The position numbers and the translations under genes are program-made. Below the pieces are notes generated by a model. It was not told where the DNA came from, searched no databases, and was given only the letters and a program-made list of their open reading frames with translations. Below are positions 47,001-57,720 of a stretch of 64,000 nt of DNA, piece after piece (position 1 is the stretch's first letter; every line of letters starts with the position of its first letter). Source of the stretch: Ancylostoma caninum (taxonomy: Eukaryota > Nematoda > Chromadorea > Rhabditida > Ancylostomatidae); NCBI GenBank assembly GCA_037903475.1, contig JBAJFG010000156.1, positions 1 to 64,000 on the forward strand, written 5' to 3'.

Positions 47001-47789
47001 TAAAGGCAAATAAATAAGGAATAGGAGCAAATTAAGGGCAATTTTTACTTGATGAGCGCGACTGACGCGCATGCGTCTATATGATGAAGAATAGGGTCCA
47101 GTCGCATAGCAGTCGCATCGCAGTCGTAGCTCAGACGCACGCGTTTAAGGCCTCGCGGCATCCGCGCGATCTTTTCATTGAAGACGTACAAGCCGTGTTG
47201 ACCGGTTTTCGTGGAAAATCCCTCGTAAATGGATGCGTGCGACTGATGCGCGACTGACGCACACATCTAGTATAAGTTACCCTTTAGATCGCTGCGATTT
47301 TCTTCCTGGGCTTCGGGAAAAAATGAGAGAAGTGCAGAAAGAAACCTATTAAAATTCATCAAAGCTGACCAAGGTTTACTGGAAAAGTTTCTATAAATTC
47401 AGCCGTTCGTTTGAAATCCATTCATCTAGTAGAAAAGCTTTAACAAGACTGTAGTTTAGAACAAAATCAGAGTAATAACTGAAATAGAAATGCGGATAAA
47501 AATTTGAAAGCCTATAACCTGAGCACAAATTTAGCCATTCCCCGTATGAAAGAGGTCAAGGATGCGCGATTTAGCGGAACATTCCTCGGAATTCATTCAA
47601 CCAAAGGCAAAATTTATTCAAATCAAAGGGTACACAAAAAACAAGAGATGAAAAATCAAATCCCACCTGAACACTCGAGTCATCAGATCGCAATGAGTGC
47701 ACGATCAAATCCATACACTTGTCCTCGACTTTGTCATCGGACAACCTCCGAAACAACGAGCTCATGTTCTCCAGAACAAACGACCGCAG
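41050..47789 (-). CDS. SCYL2: SCYL2 (SCY1-like pseudokinase 2) homologue, 3' part
   Basis: Nine exons agree in phase: 47789-47667, 44761-44645, 44423-44294, 43840-43729, 43660-43550, 42760-42668, 42394-42291, 41423-41267, 41212-41050, giving 369 codons. The helical-repeat region aligns by eye with human SCYL2: LRSFVLENMSSLFRRLSDD, CMDLIVHSLRSDDSSVQ, HLLNPLVIGL, then FDDVMSSVRILLDLVEQLRY matching the QFNSFISVIKEMLNRLE segment. A Ser/Arg-rich, probably disordered tail follows (SMSSTNLPRV, GSDVSDDSCH, SPNQMDLDIRQ), ending WNKDH. SCYL2 is a catalytically weak or inactive kinase that binds clathrin/AP-2 and acts in endosome-Golgi sorting. The pseudokinase exons must lie upstream of 47,789 but were not found. 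The 2.9-kb intron between exons 1 and 2 is joined by phase and alignment. The last 54-nt intron is in frame and optional. Confidence 0.72.
42449..42643. repeat. Inverted-repeat element in a SCYL2 intron
   Basis: GCTATACTCCATGTGTACTA at the left matches the reverse complement of the right end (GGCTATACTCCACGTCTAGT). Similarity extends into GTCGTCGCC-rich sequence, arms about 45-50 nt. Related CTATACT fragments occur near 44,090 and 50,330. Confidence 0.5.
42960..43330 (-). repeat. Dispersed repeat copy B in a SCYL2 intron
   Basis: The reverse complement shares ordered blocks with 22,995-23,260, notably GCGCCCCAACATTTGGGGAG, GGGCGGGGCC and GAAGCGCACCTG. Similarity is imperfect, so the copies are old. 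Confidence 0.5.
43941..44042. repeat. Copy of the TTACCC/GGGTAA palindromic family
   Basis: TGCATGCATC, TTTACCCAGGGTAAACGTGT, CCCGGATAATCTCA and GACGGATGC follow the consensus of the 24,464-24,574 element, with both arms present. Confidence 0.55.
45840..45895. repeat. Partial copy of the TTACCC/GGGTAA family
   Basis: GCTGCATCCAGGTTACACG and CTCGGATAATCTCAGC are spaced like the arms of the other copies; the centre is short and degenerate. Confidence 0.35.
47045..47275. repeat. CG-rich repeat with GCGCGACTGACGC at both ends
   Basis: GAGCGCGACTGACGCGCATG near the left edge and GATGCGCGACTGACGCACAC at the right are near-direct copies. Between them lie several GTCGCAT/CGCAGTCG motifs. It is distinctly richer in CpG than the flanks and lies in the long SCYL2 intron. 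Probable interspersed element. Confidence 0.4.
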
Positions 47790-47799
47790 CTGAAATGGA

Positions 47800-50710
47800 A
47801 TAGACTTATGCTGACGCCGCTAAGCAATGAGAGATTTCCGGGTGACGGCGCTTGATGAGTGGGACAACTCGTCCCCGGGGGAATTTCACCAATTAGAAAA
47901 CGTGGGGGCGGGTCTTCTGCGAATGCTAGTGCGACCTTTACGAATGTCAACAAACAGGGTAATCGACTCACTAGCTCTTTCGCCTTTTAAAGGTCTGTAC
48001 GGCAACATAAAAGCCATTTCGGAAGGTTTTGGAACCCAGCAAAATCAGACGGGGCCGAAAAAGGATTTCGGGGACCATTTCACGGCTATTTAAACAGTGT
48101 AGGCTTTCGAGGAAGTGGACAAGGTGGCGACATGTCTGATTTGTGAGAATGCACTGAAGTGTAATTGTTTCCCACACTACGTCATATGCCTGCCTTGACT
48201 ACGTCACCGACTGAATAATGAGGTTCTGGCAGTAAATGCGAACTCCCCGAAGCTTTCTATATCCAGCAGAATTAATGTTAGCGGAATTAATTAAAATTAG
48301 AGAGACACGTAGAAGGTCATTGATGCAAAAAAGAAAAAAAACATAGGTAGTTAGATTTCCTTTTGCACCTAACCCTTGGAAGGAAACAGACCGGGAAATA
48401 GGCCTTCTCCTGTGCTCATTAGTAGAGGAGGGGAGGATAAGTCCTAATAAGCAAAATGATAGGAAAGGTGTTCTTTTTTATGACACTTGCTGATAGGACT
48501 CGCTATATACGTCATGCTCATTTTTGCAGCAATTTTGGAATTTTTTCTGTTTCTGGAGGCGGGAAATCCTCATTAGGAAAATCCTGCTATCCTACAGTGC
48601 AAAGTATAAGATATCCTAGAATGTCGAAGCATCAGATGTAGGCCGCCAATATTAGCAGCAATTATTACGGTTATCCAAGTGTATATAATTTCAAATGTTA
48701 ACTTCTCGAGTATGCTTAGGAAAAGACCGATGGCGGGAAAAGTGGGCGGCACCAAGCTCTGTGATTCGTTCTTTGACTTTGCCTTCCCTTATAACTTTCT
48801 TCGCCTTCCCTTATAACTCGTCTGAACTCATCCTACATTTTCGAGTTGTACATCCCCTATCAAAATCTATCTACCTGCAGAAACAAATCGAAAATGAGTG
48901 AAAGCCAGCTGATGAAAAAAATCGAAACAAGTGCCTTTGAAGCACTACGAATTAAAACGACGGTTCTGCAGTTTAATTTGTATGCAGCTACAATTATGAC
49001 AACTAAGATTAAGGGGTACAATGAAAAAAAGAGGAAATTTCCTTTGTTGTCCATTGACATGGTTACTGTAAGAAGTGTAAAAGAAAGATGGGATGGCAGA
49101 GGATTGTACTGCTGCACTACGATTCAGGAGCCCCCGATAAATTTCCGGGACAAATGCTCCCTCCCCCGCCCCGCCTTATCCCCATGTTTCCATTATTTCC
49201 ATTATCGTAGCAATGTCTATCCTTTTGAACATGAATATTTCTCATTGTCGATCAATAGTAAAGGAATTAATTTTTAAAAAATGTCATGAAATTGATCTTT
49301 TACTAAGAGTGTCCCCTATTCACTCTAGAATCCAGGCAATAAAAAAAAATCCTGGAAAAGTTGACATTTGTGGGAATTGAAGTAGTTTAGTGGAAACGAC
49401 TTCAAGGAAGGATTTTGCAGGTAGCCGCTAGCGATCTGGCAAGACATCCAAGACAAAGCCAAAGTTCAGGTTCAGAATGGCAATAAATACCAATACATAG
49501 CAATGAATTTCAAAAATTTAAAATAATTAAATTGTTAGATGTTTAGCAAGAATAACAAATCCGTGCCTCAATTGCTTCTCATGGGAACGAAACGGCGACT
49601 TTTCGGTCTTTGTACAAAGTCTCTGATTCTTACATTGGATCTTTCTGGGCGAAATCCGAAGAATCGTAGAAATTAGTTTAGTACATAGATATTGGGATGA
49701 AATTCATAATGATATAATAGCGGTTATCAGAGGAATTTTCCATCTAAAGTATTAGAGATGATAGAATCAGGTACGCACGTACGATCTGGTTGCTTTACCA
49801 CAGCCTCCAGTGGTGGACCAGAAGACTGAAGTGAAGTAGGCTCTGTAGTCGTATGGCAAATACCATTATAAGTGCAAAAGCGTGTGGGCGGTAGACTATT
49901 TTCTACTACCCCATCAGTGGGCGATTATACTTTGGAAAGGCCACTGCCATGCTATTTCATTCTATTAGGCGTGCAAAACCCAGGAAACAGGGTGATTACT
50001 CCGACAGGAGCGAAGGACAATTAAAACCACTTCGTCATTAATGTATGGAAGGACTAGCTCGATGTTTTAAACCTGTCCCCCCAGGAAACTTCAAACCAAC
50101 AGATCTGGGAAGTCCTTCCTTCTGGAGAGATGAAGGAGAAAAAAAGAAATTCATGATATACACTGCCGCTGAACCCCCAAAAAATATAGTATTCTCAGTC
50201 GCTGCGACAGCAATGGATTGGATACGTATCGATTTTGCTGTTGACGACAACGGCGACGGCGCCAGCGACGCGTCACCCTCGATCGATATGCATCAAAACC
50301 AGTGTCGCTGCGACTACACCGACAGAGCGCTATACTGCCCCATGGGTTTAGCGGGGTCGAGTACTAGTCTCCACTATTGGCTAATAAAATGAACAGAGCA
50401 AAGAAGCACGACAAGCTGGTCACTGGACCTCAGACACATGATATTGAAATATAATAGAACAGCTCCCATACAGCTCTGGAAATGTACTTTGCGGGCGAAA
50501 GTATGATGAAGTTCAGGAAATAAACTACAATTGCTGTCATAAAGCCCATAATTTAAAGGAGTGGGAACAAGATGATTTATAGCCGGAAAATTCAAAGTTC
50601 AAATAGGTACATGATCCTGTGAAACGCGAAGAGTCCAGGGGGACGGTGGGATGCTTGAAATCTGGGAAAAGTTGTTTCGAATCCGAAAATAGGTCCGGAA
50701 TGGCCCACTT
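47800..50710. other. No assembled gene; expected SCYL2 5' exons not found
   Basis: Exon-like signals near 49,795-49,835 occur on both strands: plus, CCACAG acceptor then PPVVDQKTEVK and a stop; minus, a CTACAG acceptor then about 20 codons and GTACGT. They contradict each other and neither has partners. A frame at 48,177-47,971 (-) looks repeat-derived. Confidence 0.35.
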
Positions 50711-50716
50711 GCTTGT

Positions 50717-50925
50717 TTTCATTCATTCGATCATTTATTCATTCATTCGTTCGATCATTCATTCATTCATTCGATCATTCATCCATTTATTCATTCGATC
50801 ATTCGATCATTCACTCATTTATTCGATCGATCATTCATTCATTCATTCATTCATTCATTCATTCATTCATTCACTCACTCGTTCGTTCATTCATTCACTC
50901 GCCCATTTAATCACTCATTCACGCG
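50717..50925. repeat. (ATTC)n microsatellite
   Basis: About 200 nt of ATTC/ATTCG/ATTT tetranucleotides on the plus strand. The apparent His-Ser-Phe-Ile protein is a translation of the repeat. Confidence 0.9.
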
Positions 50926-50939
50926 CGATAAGTGACCAT

Positions 50940-53900
50940 ACATAGACGCAATGAATTTGCTTTTGAAGCAATCATTAGATGGAAATTACTCATATAAAGT
51001 TCGTAGCAGTAATTCTGTTGGATATTTGCAGTAATAAAGGTCCTACGAAGAACGCCACCCTTTCACGAGGCTCATTTATATACACTTTCCTTGCATGCAT
51101 AAAAACAGAATTTCGGATCCTTGTTCCAGACATTGTTGCTCTCGTAGCTCATGCAAATAAGTATGTACCTACAGTGAAAATGGAAAATTAGTAAGGATGA
51201 AGCCTCTAACTTGAAAGGCCTGCATGAGACGGAGATCATTTCGGAATGGCCTGCACCGCACTTGTTTTACGAAAGATGTACGTACTGGGTTAGCGAGAAA
51301 ACTGTTCAGAAAGTTTCAAAAAAAAATCACTTCATTACAAAATTTCACCGAAAGAAGGATCTGGTGGCAAGCTGGTTACGTTATCACGATGAAAACCAAA
51401 AAATAAAAGAACTTTCTCGTTAGTCCAAATGAGGATAATGTGTATACGAAAGGAGTTGTAAATGTAAGGGTTTTTCTTCGGGATCACTGTGGGATCAGCG
51501 AAGGGTACGCAGGAGTGGGATATGACATGCATACGACTATTAAAGGCTAAATAAGAGGGCTGGCGAGAAAAAAAACCAAAAAGAAAAATTAAAGCCGTTT
51601 CTAAGGCGCTGTCAGCATCATGAAGGTGTGTAGGGATTCAAAAAGGCAAATGAATGGGGAAATTGCCCGGTAACCGGCATCGTACCCCTTTCCCATCCCT
51701 CACGAAAAAAGACTCGCATCGTTCGCTTACTAGTACTTTACAAATGAAAAGAAAATCAACATGAACAAACAAAAACTATTTAAACAAGTAAGTAGAAATG
51801 AAAGTATTTTGTCTGAGCTTTGAATTTTCCAGCTACAATTTGCATACATATAGCCATTTTCTTTGCCGTTTCATTTTGACATCGTTCCTCCACTTATGAA
51901 TGTATTTATTTTCAATAACTAGCGGGAACAAACATAATTCTCGGATCTCTAGATGACATGTGCACTTTATCGAGCTGAATAAACGCGCTCCGATAAACTC
52001 GGATAAGTTAGTGATGCTTGGATATACGCACAACTATCCAATGAACCCACGGCTATGCGAACACAGCTTGGATAAACAGAGATGGGAACGAATACTTATG
52101 CGAAAATATATTAGATACAACCTTTATTAGTTCTTTTGGTTGGTTTTGTTATCATATTTCCACAAGGAGCTGAGGAACTGTATGACCGCTCGAATGGACA
52201 ACCCAAGACTCAAAAATGCGTCTTAATTTTTACAATATGTTGCTATGTCGCGATTGAGGTATCCACACCAAGAACGGATTCCCACTGGCGGAGAAGCGAA
52301 GGAAAGACGTTCTGGTAGAAAAAAATGAGCAATAGATCTGTAACAGCCTATTTATACCCTTAGAGGAGACAAAGCACAGAAGCCTATGTTCTGTGGACGA
52401 GTTTCCGCGATTAGAAAGACACGAAAACGAATAGAACGCTCGCGATAGGACGGATTGACAAGTTGTAAACGTCGAAACCGCCCTCGTCTAGACTCCGTAG
52501 CGCTGCATGCTGCTCGAGAAGCACCAAAAGAGTATATATGAAACTATTAAAAATATTATTATTATTAATATAAACTATTCAACATGGTGCTTTTTACTCT
52601 GCAAAAAATACCATTAAAGATGTAGTATTTTGATCACTCTGGATTAAGGCGGTCAGGTACAAGGAAATCTGCTTAAATTTGTAGTGATGTTTTTGACCGC
52701 TATAGAGACTAGTATTGAAAAATTCATTAATCATTCGATTCGTTGTAATATGGAGAATCCATGTATTCAGAAGAAAATTGGATATTCTTATTTCTAAGAT
52801 ATTCTTATTTCTAAGAAAATTACAAAGGGGAAACGCTTTGGGACGTATTAGTGCGTCGCGCGCGTCCTTTTTGCAAGGATTAGGAGCAGTATTGTATAGG
52901 CCGAAGGCTACGGAACATGACGCTTAGAGATGAAGATGGAACAAAAAAATATTGGGGATTATTTCTGTGACAAAATCCTGATTAAATTGGCATTTTTTCC
53001 CGCAGAAATACGGATTAGGTGAGATTGTAGGATGCATATGAGCAGCTTCATTAGATTTGCATTATAGAGCTAGATATGCTTCTATCCGGTGAGACGGGAT
53101 CTAGGTATCATCGCCACAAAAAGCAAAATAAGCTGGATCTGCGCAAACATAAAATATACAGCCAGGCTAAATAAGAGGGAGAGATTCCATGGATAGCGGT
53201 GGGGGGAGCAGGTCGGGACGAGTAAGATTTATTTATTTTTTAATGTTGTTGAGTAAATAAAAAAAGAATAAACAAGTGGAGCAAAACAAGAGGGCAACCT
53301 GAGCGAAAAACGGAAAACAAGGAGTAATTCGACAAAAGTGTGTGTATAAGGCTCTTAATGGTAGCTGCAGAAAGGGGTCGTAGAGGGGGTGTAGTGAAAA
53401 TTAGGCACCCTCTCAAAAAAGGGTTGGGATCCGAAGGGTTTCGAGAACAGAATTCCTTTTCATATGGAATTGAACTAATAAAGTAACAAAAAGACTTCTA
53501 TAAGTAGTGTAAGTAATTTGACAGTACCTGACGCTGTATGTATCATAATACATGTAAATATCGATTAACATGGAGGAGATACTGAATTTTTCTCATTCTT
53601 TGAAACTAATTTTTGAAATTTTATCTTATTCTAGGGAGAGGAAGGGGTATATTTAGAAGAGAGGGGGGGGGGGGAGGTGGGGTGGGGTGGGGAAATCCAG
53701 AGCCTAGTCGGCGGCCTTCATTCGGATATTTTTAGCCCAAAAATCGGCGCATCCCACAGACCTATCGCCGGAGGGAGAATTGTGGGAGCTTCACTGATGG
53801 AAATCTGGCGTGCAAATCTGAAAAATATGTAGCATGGATGGGACATTGCAGTGGTAGGCCTAGTGCCCAGGCTTAAACTGTACCTTAAAGACTCTTGCTA

Positions 53901-54260
53901 TCCACATGGGATTATTCGAATTCAAAAAGCATAGGGAATGTCGACGAAGAATGCCTATTTTCGAAATTGTTTTGCTTAATATTTCAAAGATTCTTAGCCT
54001 AACTCCATTTAAATTTGGATTGGAATTGATATTTATTAACTCAGTTTTCGAAAATTCGGCCATTCGGCTCCTCAAAGCAGGCGGAGAACATAGTTCCCTC
54101 CTCCCCTGCCTACTTTTCGTGTCTGTCACAGTTTTGTGGATAACTAGTTGGACTAAAGTCCAAGTATTTACATCATGGCCACAGATAAAGATAGGATTCT
54201 TCCCATAAGAAGGTCATGAGGGCATTTGAGTCGACATAGGGTCCGTTGTCATGAGGAGGG
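50940..54260. other. No gene seen
   Basis: AT-rich sequence. A 12-G run with GGTGGGGTGG follows at 53,663-53,690. Open frames at 51,211-51,423 (+) and 54,129-53,860 (-) lack splice support. Confidence 0.45.
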
Positions 54261-54268
54261 AGGGGAAT

Positions 54269-54522
54269 ATGAGCACCAGTGGCGGACGCAGAAAGTGGGC
54301 GGGAAGCGGGGGGGGGTGAGGCGGGAAAAAAGTGGGGTCTCCGCCGTTTTGGGGACCCAGACAAAAGAAAAATAAAATTAATAAAAATATTAATTATAAT
54401 AATAAATAATTAATGAAAATAATATTAAAAATAAACGGCTAAAAATAATTTAACACAAGATTTTTATATGTATTGTAAAGTAATTTCGAAATCCCCCCCC
54501 TGCGTCCGCCACTGATGGGCAC
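54269..54522. mobile_element. hAT-type MITE with 8-bp target duplication
   Basis: The termini CAGTGGCGGACGCAG (54,277) and CTGCGTCCGCCACTG (to 54,514) are perfect 15-bp inverted repeats. They are flanked by ATGAGCAC and ATGGGCAC, an 8-bp duplication with one mismatch. The interior is AT-rich (many AATAAT), with a 9-G run at one end and an 8-C run at the other. TIR sequence and duplication length are characteristic of hAT MITEs. Confidence 0.85.
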
Positions 54523-55010
54523 ATACATGAGCCCTTGGTTAGGATGGTCATTAGTTTAGGGAGTTAAAGGGCACACTGCTCTAAAACAAGGCCAATTGTA
54601 GCAGATAATTATGAGTCGCTGCACTCTGAACTGCATGAACTCTGAACAAACGGACTTTGCGAACAAAAAAGAAAAAAACTCCCGTCATTTAAAATGAAAT
54701 GCAATCCTACAGTAGAAAGAATTGTATGTAATTGAACAATAGAAGCACCAAATGTGACATGGGTTATAAAATTTTATGTCGCTACACCATATATTGCTTG
54801 GAAATTAATGTCACCACGGTCGGGCGCTATTTAAAGAGGAAATTTCCAGGGATTGCTAAGAGGAGAAATTTCCAAGAACAAAAAAAATCTCCAAAACAGG
54901 AAAATATTCATAAAAGATCAACACAATTTTTGAATTTTCTGAGGTTTTTTGTTCTTTTTTTTGCTCAAATGTTTAAGGAGGCATAGCTCGTGGAGTGGAT
55001 GAATGAGGTG

Positions 55011-55056
55011 AATGAATGGATGAACGAATGAATGAATGATTGATTGAATGAATGAG

Positions 55057-55095
<39 letters not shown>

Positions 55096-55140
55096 ATGAA
55101 TGAATGAATGAATGAATGAATGAATGAATGAAAGAATGAA
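55011..55140. repeat. (GAAT)n/(GAAA)n microsatellite
   Basis: GAATGAATG runs flank a GAAAGAAAG run. The GAAT part is complementary to the ATTC array 4 kb upstream. The His-Ser-Phe-Ile frame on the minus strand is a repeat translation. Confidence 0.9.
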
Positions 55141-55829
55141 GTGAAGGAATGAAAAGTTGAAATAATTTTAGGAGGCCCCTAAAATTCAAAGCCCCCAGCC
55201 CTCAGCACTGTTTGGATAACAAAGCAAATTTTGTACCACAACCAGAAAAGGAAGGGAACTGTATCCATGACGCGAGAAATTCTTTTTCCATAACAAGGAA
55301 AAGCGAGGTACTGGATCAGCTGTCTCCCTGCATCCAAGTCAATTACACGAATTAGCTCACATGCAGACGATTAGTTAGGGAGAAGTGCCCTACATATATG
55401 GGACAACTAACCCAATTAGGGTAATATGTTATTTTATGAGGCTCCTTTTAGTGCATGGATGATGGAGAGAGCAGAACACACTAGATAGATATTACCTACA
55501 TAAGTACTTAGACAAGTAAGTGAATGGACAATTTGAGCATATGTAGCCAGTGGAGACAGGCTCAGCACGAATTGAGATGTATAATATTTTAAAAAGTGTT
55601 ATGGGAGCAAACCTGCTAATCTTATAAGTTAAAAAACAAGATTCTACCGTGATTTTCTATGAAAAGATTCCAGAAATCTAGCGAGTTTCTCTTCGAAACT
55701 TCCAGGATGTTTTACTATGGAGTCATGGACTCAAGCATTCCTCCATTGAAACTGTCACCTTACCTCTCTCTCATTATGGCTATTCAGTGAAATTCAATAA
55801 CTACACACTCTCGAATAGTGTGGATTGTT

Positions 55830-56052
55830 AGGGGAAAGTGGGCGGTACTGCTATCCTACGATTGGCTCATTCGAATCCGTCTCTCCACGTCTTATCATGA
55901 ATTCGCACGCTGTTCTCAAAAACTTCCACTACCTGTGGACAATTTCAGAGAGTTCAAAAAAGTAACATATGCTAATGAAGTGTGGAACTATCACAGATAT
56001 CAGGCATAGTATCTGTCCAATCGCAGGATAGCTGTACCGCCCTATTTTCCCT
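55830..56052. repeat. 223-bp element with 36-nt inverted ends
   Basis: AGGGGAAAGTGGGCGGTACT...CTATCCTACGATTGG is inverted at the right end as CCAATCGCAGGATAG...ACCGCCCTATTTTCCCT. No coding capacity is seen. Likely a MITE. Confidence 0.65.
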
Positions 56053-57489
56053 CATGACACCCCCGGTCATTACTATCCCACCTTTCACATTCTTTGGTAG
56101 CTTTTATGCTCTTCCGGAATTTCTTCAGGATTTCATTTACCACGGTCAATTCGAGTAAGCAAATAAATGAAAATTTTAAGTGAAAAATGGAAACCAGAGA
56201 ATTAATGCAACGGATGGAAAAAGGATGGGTGGGAGGTGCGCTTTCTGTAAAAATGCGTAAGAGACCAGAGACGGGGAGAGAGGACGAACTACCGAAAATA
56301 GACAGATGAAGCCGTTGCACTACGTATTTTCATTTTATTAAGTAGACGCTTCCTATGGCTTCCAGAAAACTAAAAACAACATCCAGCATGTCACATGAGC
56401 CGTCCTATCCTGTGGGAAGGCTTACTAAATTGAGCGAAGGACGAGAAAATTAATGGAGCGCACGTTTTTCATTTGAAAAATGTGCATGTGGGTCGGCGAT
56501 GCAAAATAAGTAGACACCTTTGAAGAATGTTGATATGAAATGCCCTCGCTCAGCTACTGCCAGAGCTATAGATCGCTGAGTGGGAAAAGTTGATCCAATT
56601 TCGCGTTCATCACCTGCTCTTCATGAGAGAAATGATATCATTTCCGATTTTCTCCTCCAATCATCAAAACTGTGCTATCCCTCAATCTTGCCTCCCCTTT
56701 CTTTTTGGATAGAAACTCTATGACAAGCAGGTACTGCCAAAAATCTTTGAAACTCGAAAACTGAAGATATTGATGTGACGACTTCCTGAAAAATGACGTT
56801 ACAACTTTCTGACAAGGTCATACATAAGGGAATGAGTTAACTTTGCATCAGGCTCACGTCTTAGATCCATTAGAAATCGAGAAAAAATCCAAAATTTGGT
56901 GATTGATGCAGGATTTACAAAAATTTTCCTTTTTCTATGTGTCAAGCTAATTTCGTGCATGCTTCGTGCATTCTGAGCCAACGTTGACATGGGATGCGCA
57001 TGGGATATTAGTGGAATGTGTACGGTTTGTGGAATGTGCCCGCGATCTGCACGTCCTTAACAAGTTCTGACATCTGCGGCCATGCAAAGACAACTTGAAA
57101 GTTTTGCTCGATGTTTGTGTGAGTCCCATGGACGTTGGTGATGTCAGACGATATAATGGTAGCTAATGGACCATGTATTGTCCAACATGTGAGCATTTAC
57201 TCGCGGTTCCAAATAAACAAATAAATAAGTAAATAATAAATGAAATATGTATTTGTAGCCTCGTGCAAATTTTAGGTTTATGTTGTATGTGTCGGATTTT
57301 TGGAAGGAAAACATTTGAAAGCAAGATTCATTAGTAAGAACAGTAGCCAATGGGTGGATAGGCGCAGGATTCTTCCAGAAACTGCATGAGCTGTGCTGAG
57401 ACCAACATATTATGCCATGCAGTAGTAAATAAACAACCATATTGGGTTTCCGCCAGCTAAACATAATCATACCAGTCGATGTATAGAAA

Positions 57490-57720
57490 ATATTCGCCCA
57501 GTTGTTGTGGTTATACCAGGAAATCCCGGGACCAGTTTACCCATAGCAAATGCGATTACCCTCGTAATTTACCCATTTTCGAAACATACCGGAAAACTTA
57601 TCACCAGGCCGTAAGGTAAAGTACGAGGACCACAACTTAGCCGCTATTGTGGGCCAAACGTACACTTGGGAATAGAGAATGTTAGGTACGGGTAAACTTG
57701 AGGATAAGTGCCAGATAAAA
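57490..57720. repeat. Degenerate TTACCC/GGGTAA-family sequence
   Basis: GTTTACCCATAG, GCGATTACCCTCG, AATTTACCCATTTT and later GGGTAAACTTGAGG recur in alternating orientation, as in the palindromic family, but ends are not clear. Confidence 0.35.

Noticed and set aside
50619..50945. His/Ser/Phe/Ile-rich open frame
   Set aside because: Translation of the ATTC microsatellite.
54965..55189. His/Ser/Phe-rich minus-strand frame
   Set aside because: Translation of the GAAT/GAAA microsatellite.
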